Source: Chryseobacterium sp. ON_d1 (lineage in GTDB: Bacteria; Bacteroidota; Bacteroidia; Flavobacteriales; Weeksellaceae). Taken from it: a DNA stretch of 64,000 nt. Location of the stretch: the NCBI RefSeq assembly GCF_006829085.1, contig NZ_BJTC01000001.1, positions 628,500 through 692,499 on the forward strand, in the 5' to 3' direction. The translations under genes were made by a program, and so were the position numbers. Under the pieces are notes generated by a model. That model made no database searches. It saw only the letters and a program-made list of their open reading frames with translations, and had not been told where the DNA came from. Positions 57,694 to 64,000 of the stretch are shown piece after piece. The number at the start of each line of letters is the position of its first letter. Within the stretch, counting starts at the first letter, position 1.

Positions 57694-58515
57694 ATGAGCA
57701 CACTAACCTTAAAAGACGGAACAGAAATTTTTTACAAAGATCAGGGGCAGGGACCTGTACTGATGTTTCACCACGGATGGCCTTTATCATCTGATGACTG
57801 GGATGCACAGGTGATTTTCTTTTTACAGAGAGGATACCGAGTGGTTACCCACGACAGAAGAGGCCACGGGCGTTCCAGCCAGAACATTTATAATCATACT
57901 ATCGAACAGTATGCTTCTGATGCTGCAGAACTGGTTGAATTCCTTGATCTGAAAGATGTTGTACACATCGGGCATTCAACAGGTGGCGGGGAAGTGATCC
58001 GTTATGTTAACAAATATTCAAACGGGAGAGCTAGGAAAGCGGTTCTGATCAGTGCCATTCCACCGGTAATGGTTAAGAGTGAAAACAATCCTGACGGTGT
58101 TCCTATGGAAGTTTTTGACAATATCAGAGAACAGACGATGAACAACAGAAATCAGTTTTATTACGATCTTACTATTCCGTTCTATGGCTACAACAGGGAA
58201 GGTGCTGATGTAAAAGACGGAATACAGAGAAACTGGTGGAGACAGGGGTTAATGGGAGGAATTGTTGCTCATTATGATGGGATCAAAGCCTTTTCAGAAA
58301 CAGATTTAACCGAAGATTTAAAAGCTGTTGATATTCCGGTATTGGTTCTTCACGGTGAAGATGACCAGATTGTACCGATTGAAAATTCAGCGATAAAATC
58401 AGCCAAATTACTGAAGAACGGAAAACTGATTACCTATCCTGGTTTCCCTCACGGTATGCCGACAACAGAGCATCCAACCATCAACAAAGATATTTTAGCT
58501 TTTATCACAGAATAA
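57694..58515 (+). CDS. Alpha/beta hydrolase, non-heme chloroperoxidase-like
   Basis: The frame is open from 57598, but the family start STLTLKDGTEIFYKDQGQ indicates the ATG at 57694 (273 residues). The nucleophile is S95 in GHSTGGGE, the oxyanion region is HHGWPLSSDDWD, the acid is probably the Asp in HGEDDQIVP, and the His lies in FPHGMPTTEH. This set is that of esterases/perhydrolases annotated as non-heme chloroperoxidases. No signal peptide is seen, so it should be cytoplasmic. It heads a run of seven co-oriented genes; the natural substrate is unknown. Confidence 0.88.
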   Translation: MSTLTLKDGTEIFYKDQGQGPVLMFHHGWPLSSDDWDAQVIFFLQRGYRVVTHDRRGHGRSSQNIYNHTIEQYASDAAELVEFLDLKDVVHIGHSTGGGEVIRYVNKYSNGRARKAVLISAIPPVMVKSENNPDGVPMEVFDNIREQTMNNRNQFYYDLTIPFYGYNREGADVKDGIQRNWWRQGLMGGIVAHYDGIKAFSETDLTEDLKAVDIPVLVLHGEDDQIVPIENSAIKSAKLLKNGKLITYPGFPHGMPTTEHPTINKDILAFITE

Positions 58516-58531
58516 TCAGCATTCTTTACCA

Positions 58532-58843
58532 ATGAATACGATACAGCCAGCTTTTGATACGTTGACTGAGGCCGTTCAGTGGCTTAATCAAAACGGATAT
58601 ACAGAAGATTTTAACCTTAAAAATGATTGCATCAGGCTCAATAATTTTCTTGATGTTTCTCCGGAAGACTTTAAAATACGATATACATTCCGCTTTGAAG
58701 GAGATACCGATCAGGGAGATGAAGAAGTAGTCTACGGCATCGCTTCCGACAAGTATTCTGTAAAAGGCATCCTGACGAGCGCTTACGGAATCTATGCCGA
58801 TACTGTAAGTACAGAACTCATCAGAAAACTATCATCCAATTAA
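58532..58843 (+). CDS. Small conserved protein, often labelled PRPP synthetase-like
   Basis: This 103-residue protein recalls a Bacteroidetes family commonly labelled phosphoribosylpyrophosphate synthetase, a label the sequence does not support because it is far too short and lacks the PRPP motif. Visible features are a helical N-terminal part (LTEAVQWLNQNGYTEDF) and a conserved C-terminal part (YRFEGDTDQGDEEVVYGI-like, then KGILTSAYGIYAD). Its role is unknown. It lies 16 bases after the hydrolase gene and 32 before the isochorismatase-like gene. Confidence 0.75.
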   Translation: MNTIQPAFDTLTEAVQWLNQNGYTEDFNLKNDCIRLNNFLDVSPEDFKIRYTFRFEGDTDQGDEEVVYGIASDKYSVKGILTSAYGIYADTVSTELIRKLSSN

Positions 58844-58875
58844 CTTAACCCCAATTATTTAATAAAATAAACTTT

Positions 58876-59508
58876 ATGAAACCATCATCAAAACTCCTTT
58901 CCCCTGAAAATCATGCACTGGTACTGATTGATTTTGAAGGACAAATGGCATTTGCCACCAAAAGTATCTCCATGAATGAGCTGCGTAATAACGTTGCGGT
59001 ACTATGTGGTGCTTCTAAAATATTCAATGTTCCGACTATCGTCACCACAGTTGCTGAACAAAGTTTTTCAGGTCCTGTTTTCCCTGAAATTGAGGAAGCA
59101 TTTCCTATGGCAACATCAGGGTATATCGACAGAACTACTATGAATACATGGGAAGATGAAGCCGCTTATAAAGCAATTGTGGGAACACAGAAACAGAAGC
59201 TGGTTTTCGCAGGATTATGGACAGGCGTTTGTATTGTGGGTCCTGCATTATCTGCGCTTGAGGAAGGCTATGATGTGTATGTCATTACCGATGCCTGCGG
59301 AGATGTAAGTGATGAGGCGCACGAAAGAGCAGTACAGAGAATGATCCATTCCGGAGTAAAGCCTATGACTTCCATTCAGTATATCCTTGAACTTCAGAGA
59401 GACTGGGCACGTCAGGAAACATACAGTCCTGTAACTGACCTTATGAAAAAATATGGTGCGTCTTACGGATTAGGAATCCATTATGCTCACCATATGCTGA
59501 ATCATTAA
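58876..59508 (+). CDS. Isochorismatase-like cysteine hydrolase
   Basis: This 210-residue protein has the family start HALVLIDFEGQMAF with the catalytic Asp near 24 and nucleophile C119 in TGVCIVGPALSALEEGYDV. It resembles the YcaC subgroup, whose substrate is unknown. It lacks a signal peptide. In this cluster it neighbours a porin, an orphan M17-N protein and an amidohydrolase, so a role in amide or carbamate breakdown is possible but unproved. Confidence 0.88.
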   Translation: MKPSSKLLSPENHALVLIDFEGQMAFATKSISMNELRNNVAVLCGASKIFNVPTIVTTVAEQSFSGPVFPEIEEAFPMATSGYIDRTTMNTWEDEAAYKAIVGTQKQKLVFAGLWTGVCIVGPALSALEEGYDVYVITDACGDVSDEAHERAVQRMIHSGVKPMTSIQYILELQRDWARQETYSPVTDLMKKYGASYGLGIHYAHHMLNH

Positions 59509-59527
59509 AATCCATATACCATTTTCA

Positions 59528-60916
59528 ATGTTGAAATCTGCACCTTCAATACTGTTCTTAAAAGCTTTTATCATGACAGTTCTTTTATGTTCTGAAACAT
59601 TCTCCTCCCAGAGTTTTAAACTTCTGCGGTATGACGAAAATTATGAATATCTGAAAGATTCCACAAAGAGCTTTTATGACAAAATTAAATATCTCCCTCT
59701 CAATGAAAAGAAAGATATCTATCTCTCATTGGGTGGCGAGGCAAGGTATGAATATGTGGATTTCAACAATGAAGATTGGGGAAGGCTTAAGATAGGACAC
59801 AACGACTTTTTTCTCCAACGCTATGACCTTCATGCAGACTGGCATTTCGGGAAAAACTTCAGAATATTCTCACAGATCAGAAGTGCTTTGCAAAACGGAA
59901 GAAAAAACGGTTCAAGAGGCATTGATGAAGACCAGCTAAGTATTCAGAATCTCTTTCTGGATGCAGGTTTGGTGAATAAGGAAGATCAGAAGCTGATAGT
60001 GAGGCTGGGAAGACAGGAGCTGGACTACGGTTCCGGCAGATTAATTTCTGTAAGGGAAGGACCGAATGCAAGGCTGTCTTTTACAGGAGCTAAAATCATG
60101 TATTCCTATAAAAATGTTTCCGTAGATGCTTTTGCAATGATGGCAGACTCTGTCAAGACCGGAGTTTTTGATAATACCCTTTCAAAGCAGCTTAATCTTT
60201 GGGGACTTTATTCCAAAATCATTATTCCTGAAGCCGGGAATCTGGATCTGTATTATCTCGGAATCCGTAGAGACGAATCTGTTTTTGAAGCCGGAACAGC
60301 AAGAGAAAAGCGTCACACAGTCGGTGGAAGGCTGTGGAAATATGGCGGCGGATTTATTTATAACCTGGAAGCAGCCTATCAGTTCGGACGCTTCGGAAAT
60401 GAAAAGATCAGTGCGTGGACAGGATCTGTAGATATAGGTTATCTTTTTGAAAACTTTACATTCAGGCCAAGTATCAATCTGAGAAACGATTATATATCAG
60501 GAGATCATTCAAAAAATGACGGAAAGCTCAATACATTTAATCCTTTATATCCGAAAGGAGGCTATTTCGGCTTCAGCCCGCAGGTGGGTCCTGTCAATTT
60601 AATTGATATTCATCCGTATATGACCCTTGATCTGACTTCCAAACTCAAAATGCAGATGGATGTTGTCTTCAACTGGCGATATTCCCTGAACGACGGAGTC
60701 TACCGGCCGAGCGGGGCACTGAACCGTCCCGGAAGCAGCTCAGATGAAAGGTATATCGGAACCGCTTATTTAACGAGTTTCACTTATAATTTCAACAAAC
60801 ATTTCTCTTTTGTGAGCGGGCTTCAGTATTTCCACAAAGGGCTTTTTATTGAAGATATCATTCAGGATGCAAAAAGCGGTGTTTTCTGGAATATCAGGCT
60901 GGGATTCAAATTTTAA
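59528..60916 (+). CDS. Alginate-export-family outer membrane porin
   Basis: The 462-residue protein has a signal-like N-terminus (about 1-30) and then alternating amphipathic strands ending in an aromatic terminal residue (RLGFKF), typical of an outer-membrane barrel. Segments such as LGGEARYEYVDFNNEDWG, RLGRQELDYGSGRLISVREGPN and YFHKGLFIEDI match the alginate_exp porin family. Members are diffusion channels, and alginate export is shown only for a few. No alginate genes are present. It follows the isochorismatase-like gene by 19 bases. Confidence 0.85.
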   Translation: MLKSAPSILFLKAFIMTVLLCSETFSSQSFKLLRYDENYEYLKDSTKSFYDKIKYLPLNEKKDIYLSLGGEARYEYVDFNNEDWGRLKIGHNDFFLQRYDLHADWHFGKNFRIFSQIRSALQNGRKNGSRGIDEDQLSIQNLFLDAGLVNKEDQKLIVRLGRQELDYGSGRLISVREGPNARLSFTGAKIMYSYKNVSVDAFAMMADSVKTGVFDNTLSKQLNLWGLYSKIIIPEAGNLDLYYLGIRRDESVFEAGTAREKRHTVGGRLWKYGGGFIYNLEAAYQFGRFGNEKISAWTGSVDIGYLFENFTFRPSINLRNDYISGDHSKNDGKLNTFNPLYPKGGYFGFSPQVGPVNLIDIHPYMTLDLTSKLKMQMDVVFNWRYSLNDGVYRPSGALNRPGSSSDERYIGTAYLTSFTYNFNKHFSFVSGLQYFHKGLFIEDIIQDAKSGVFWNIRLGFKF

Positions 60917-60936
60917 TCATTACTAAATCATTTATT

Positions 60937-61680
60937 ATGCAAAATTCAATTTCAAAATACATCAATTGGTCAAAAATATTCTTTACAGCATTGGTGTTGG
61001 CAACTGCGGGAACCCACTTCGTTTCAGCACAGGCTGCCGCAGAAAAAACAGCTATTGGAACCTCAAAAACATGGGGAACTGTTGACGGAATTTCTGTTGT
61101 AGGGCTGGTACAGGGACCCTCTGCTGCCAAAGCAGATTTGCAGATTGCCTGTGTTTTCGAGTATACGGAAGGAGATATTTTCAATCCGCCGGCGCTTCCC
61201 AAAGAACTGAACGGAATGGTTCATCTGGATGAAGCATTAAAAGGAATTATTACAGAAGTCCGTAAAAAAGGACAGTTCAAAGGACACGCTTTGGAAACCT
61301 TATTAATTAATCCTCCGAAAGGAAGCCTTGCCTCCGGAAAACTGCTGTTGATCGGCTTGGGTAACAGAAACTCTTTCGATGCCGAACTCATGAAAGAGGT
61401 AGGAAGTGTTGCGATGAGAGAAGCTTTGAAACTGCAGGTACATACTGTATCATTTGCCAGCGATATCAAAGATGCAGGAATTGATTCTCCGACAGCCCTG
61501 GTAGCAGAAAATGTGGTCTTAGGTGCCTTTGACGCCTATCGTGCCCAATCATATTTAAATACTCAGCATTTATCCGATAAAATGAAACTAAAAAAACTGA
61601 TTCTGCTGGCCGGGCCATCATTTTTCACCGTTGCCGGAGGAGGAATTCAGGAAGCTATTTCGAAATTGAACACCAAATAA
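60937..61680 (+). CDS. Secreted protein with an M17 aminopeptidase N-terminal domain only
   Basis: The 247-residue protein has a signal peptide (LVLATAGTHFVSAQ) and one domain like the macro-type N-terminal part of leucyl aminopeptidase (LLLIGLGNRNSFDAELMKEV, then ALVAENVVLGAFDAYR). The M17 catalytic domain with its metal ligands and NTDAEGR motif is absent, and the reading frame ends cleanly. It is therefore not a peptidase by itself. It starts 20 bases after the porin and ends 6 bases before the amidohydrolase. Confidence 0.75.
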   Translation: MQNSISKYINWSKIFFTALVLATAGTHFVSAQAAAEKTAIGTSKTWGTVDGISVVGLVQGPSAAKADLQIACVFEYTEGDIFNPPALPKELNGMVHLDEALKGIITEVRKKGQFKGHALETLLINPPKGSLASGKLLLIGLGNRNSFDAELMKEVGSVAMREALKLQVHTVSFASDIKDAGIDSPTALVAENVVLGAFDAYRAQSYLNTQHLSDKMKLKKLILLAGPSFFTVAGGGIQEAISKLNTK

Positions 61681-61686
61681 TTAAAG

Positions 61687-63576
61687 ATGAAAGCAGATCT
61701 TATCGTATACAACGGAAAAATACACACTTTCAATAAAGAAACTCCGGAAGTTTCTGCAGTAGCCATTAAAGACGGGAAAATTATCGCGGTTGGAAATGAC
61801 GGACTGGCACACCAGTTCGCAGATGAAGCCACAAAACTGATTGATCTTAAAAAGAAAAGAGTAGTGCCGGGAATCAATGATTCTCATATCCATCTGATCC
61901 GTGGCGGATTAAATTATAATCTGGAACTAAGATGGGATGGCGTTCCCTCACTGGCCGATGCGCTCAGAATGTTAAAAGACCAGGTAGACCGTACGCCTTC
62001 TCCGCAATGGGTTCGTGTCGTAGGAGGATGGTCAGAATTCCAGTTTGCAGAAAGAAGGATGCCAACCCTGGAGGAAATTAATGCCATTGCCCCGGAAACA
62101 CCTGTTTTTATCCTGCATTTATACGACAGGGCTTTAATGAACAGAGCAGCATTGAAGGCGGTAGGATTTACCAAAAATACTCCGGCTCCGGCAGGCGGAC
62201 ATATTGAAAGAGATGCTAACGGTGAACCCACAGGGCTGATTATTGCGACACCCAATGCCATGATCTTATACTCAACACTGGCAAAAGGCCCGAAGCTTTC
62301 TTACGAGCATCAGCTGAATTCTACCCGACATTTTATGACAGAACTGAACCGTTTCGGAATTACCAGCGTCATTGATGCCGGAGGAGGATTCCAGAATTTC
62401 CCGGACGACTATCAGGTGGTCAACGAGCTGAATGAAAAAAAACAGCTTACTGTAAGGATCGCCTATAATCTTTTTACCCAGAAACCTAAACATGAATTTG
62501 AAGATTTCAGCGATTGGATCGATACTGTAAAATTATATCAGGGCGATGACATGTACCGCCACAACGGAGCAGGAGAGATGCTGGTATTTTCGGCAGCCGA
62601 TTTTGAAGACTTTCTTCAACCAAGACCGGATCTGCCTGAAAACATGGAAGCAGATCTTGAAAAAGTAGTCCGTTTACTGGTAGAAAACCGCTGGCCATTC
62701 AGGCTTCATGCCACCTATAATGAAAGCATCACCCGGTTTTTAAATGTTTTTGAAAAAGTAAACCGCGACATTCCCTTCAATGGTCTACCATGGATTTTTG
62801 ATCATGCGGAAACCATTGATGAAAAAAATATCGAAAGGGTAAAAATGCTTGGCGGCGGAATCGCCATCCAGAGCAGAATGGCTTACCAGGGAGAATATTT
62901 TGCAGACCGTTATGGTTCCCCGGCAGCAGAAAGTACACCACCCGTGAAAAAAATGCTGGAAATGGGAGTTCCTGTAGGCGGAGGCTCAGATGCCACAAGG
63001 GTAAGCAGCTACAATCCGTGGGTTTCCATGTATTGGCTGACCGCAGGTAAAACTGTTGGCGGACTTCAATTATACCACGAAACAAAGCTGGACAGAGCAA
63101 CCGCATTGGAGCTCTATACAAAAGGCAGCGCATGGTTCTCTCAGGAACAGCAGAAAAAAGGTGATATCAGGGTAGGAATGTTTGCAGATCTGGCAGTTCT
63201 TGATCAGGATTATTTCACGGTTGATGATGAAGATATCAAAAATATTGAAGCGGAAATGACCATTGTAGACGGGAAAATAGTCTATGCCAAAGGAACATTC
63301 TCATCCTATGCACCACCATCTATTCCTGTGCTTCCGGACTGGTCTCCAACGAATCTTTATAACGGATATTACCCTGCAGGCGGACATTTTCAGAAAGAAA
63401 TTGAGAAAAATACGAAACAGGATTTAAAAGCTCCACTAATCTCACAAATTCATAGCTGTGCAGGAAGCTGCGATATCCATCATCATAACCATAACCAGGC
63501 AAGGATGAGCAATGTGCCCGTTAATAATTACCACACATTCTGGGGAGCTTTAGGCTGTTCGTGCTTTGCTTTTTAA
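61687..63576 (+). CDS. YtcJ-like amidohydrolase with Cys/His-rich tail
   Basis: This 629-residue metal-dependent hydrolase (amidohydrolase family 3) shows PGINDSHIHLIRGG (first metal His pair, about residues 65-67), the barrel His in RLHATYNES, FDHAETID and the final Asp in GGGSDATRVSSYNPW. No signal peptide is seen. The C-terminus carries an unusual tail with C591, C595, four His in HHHNH (598-602) and C624/C626, outside the normal fold. Substrates of YtcJ-type enzymes are mostly unknown. The gene lies 6 bases after the M17-N gene and 12 before DoxX. Confidence 0.9.
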   Translation: MKADLIVYNGKIHTFNKETPEVSAVAIKDGKIIAVGNDGLAHQFADEATKLIDLKKKRVVPGINDSHIHLIRGGLNYNLELRWDGVPSLADALRMLKDQVDRTPSPQWVRVVGGWSEFQFAERRMPTLEEINAIAPETPVFILHLYDRALMNRAALKAVGFTKNTPAPAGGHIERDANGEPTGLIIATPNAMILYSTLAKGPKLSYEHQLNSTRHFMTELNRFGITSVIDAGGGFQNFPDDYQVVNELNEKKQLTVRIAYNLFTQKPKHEFEDFSDWIDTVKLYQGDDMYRHNGAGEMLVFSAADFEDFLQPRPDLPENMEADLEKVVRLLVENRWPFRLHATYNESITRFLNVFEKVNRDIPFNGLPWIFDHAETIDEKNIERVKMLGGGIAIQSRMAYQGEYFADRYGSPAAESTPPVKKMLEMGVPVGGGSDATRVSSYNPWVSMYWLTAGKTVGGLQLYHETKLDRATALELYTKGSAWFSQEQQKKGDIRVGMFADLAVLDQDYFTVDDEDIKNIEAEMTIVDGKIVYAKGTFSSYAPPSIPVLPDWSPTNLYNGYYPAGGHFQKEIEKNTKQDLKAPLISQIHSCAGSCDIHHHNHNQARMSNVPVNNYHTFWGALGCSCFAF

Positions 63577-63588
63577 CGATCAATACAT

Positions 63589-64000
63589 ATGGAAATTTTA
63601 AAACAAATCCTTTCATCAGATTTAGGCTCATCATTCAATGATGCTTCATTTCTGGTTTTTCGGGTACTCCTGGCGATTCAATTGTTCAGAGTGCATGGTT
63701 TAAAGAAATTCAGGCTGGAAAACGGACAAAGGGAAGTGATTCCAAATCCTCTGGGATTGCCTGATCAACTCAATGCCATAGTCGCTTCATTTGCTGATCT
63801 GGTGGTTCCATTTCTGATCATTTTAGGGCTGGGAACCAGACTTGCGGTTTTACCGACCATTGGTGTGACGGCTATCGGATATTTTGTAGTTCACAGAAAA
63901 GATTCACTGGAAGTACGGGATGTTCCTTTTATGTACACCCTTTCCCTGTTACTGATTCTTGCATTAGGAGCAGGAAGATATTCACTTGATTATTACTTAT
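63589..64000 (+). CDS. DoxX-family membrane protein (3' truncated by window edge)
   Basis: An ATG at 63589 opens a frame that runs to the window end (137 codons). The product starts MEILKQILSSDLGSSFNDAS and has DoxX-type segments VFRVLLAIQLFRVHGLKK, a long hydrophobic stretch after it, and LILALGAGRYSLD. DoxX proteins are four-helix membrane proteins with roles in redox or quinone-linked processes in some bacteria. It lies 12 bases after the amidohydrolase. The C-terminus cannot be seen. Confidence 0.8.
   Translation, partial: MEILKQILSSDLGSSFNDASFLVFRVLLAIQLFRVHGLKKFRLENGQREVIPNPLGLPDQLNAIVASFADLVVPFLIILGLGTRLAVLPTIGVTAIGYFVVHRKDSLEVRDVPFMYTLSLLLILALGAGRYSLDYYL

Noticed and set aside
58532..58843. 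PRPP synthetase label for the 103-residue protein
   Set aside because: The protein is about one third of the needed length and lacks the PRPP-binding motif.

Overview
The window looks like a chromosomal stretch of a Flavobacteriia species, most likely Chryseobacterium or a close Weeksellaceae relative. The grounds are low GC, many TAA stops, signal peptides ending in S/FAQ, Bacteroidetes -7 promoter elements (TAnnTTTG), a type IX secretion C-terminal domain on one enzyme, and short palindromic intergenic repeats of a kind I associate with Chryseobacterium. No rRNA, tRNA, insertion sequence, prophage or CRISPR array was seen.

Positions 1-2469 hold the end of a hexuronate module: a truncated PfkB-type (KDG) kinase, KDPG aldolase and an ExuT-like transporter. 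Positions 2507-28167 hold a nearly unbroken + strand run of secreted xylan-debranching enzymes: GH95, five GH43 proteins (three with a CBM6-like module), a tandem CE1 esterase, GH31, GH27, GH97, an SGNH lipoprotein esterase, GH115 and a GH30 xylanase with a T9SS sorting domain. After a terminator come GH3 and GH51 (28464-33139). A near-identical promoter then starts the arabinose operon araB-araD-araA-galM-SSS symporter (33268-40164), which ends at a bidirectional terminator. Facing it is a Nudix-family regulator resembling Bacteroidetes AraR. Positions 41495-51457 hold a second glycan block: GH127, a SASA-type esterase, a GPH symporter, GH10, a cytoplasmic GH43 and GH67. It is followed by a small secreted protein on the - strand and an AraC-type regulator. 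Positions 53299-57139 hold an FSA/TalC-type transaldolase, galK, galT and a Cof-type HAD phosphatase. From 57694 to the window end there is a separate cluster: alpha/beta hydrolase, small conserved protein, isochorismatase-like hydrolase, outer-membrane porin, orphan M17 N-terminal domain protein, YtcJ-like amidohydrolase and a DoxX protein cut by the window edge.

Together the 17 glycoside hydrolases and three esterases could dismantle a highly decorated glucuronoarabinoxylan. GH10 and GH30 would cut the backbone, and esterases would remove acetyl or feruloyl groups. GH115 and GH67 would release (methyl)glucuronic acid, GH43, GH51 and GH127 arabinose, and GH31, GH95, GH27 and GH97 the rarer alpha-linked xylose, fucose or L-galactose, and galactose. 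Dedicated catabolic genes for glucuronate products, arabinose and galactose are present, but no xylose isomerase or xylulokinase and no SusC/SusD pair lies in the window.

The most interesting unexplained signal is a shared operator-like sequence (AAGTGT-N7-ACAyTT) found upstream of GH3, araB, the Nudix regulator gene and the transaldolase, with a weaker copy before the tandem esterase. It implies a local AraR-like regulon joining arabinose catabolism to hemicellulose degradation.
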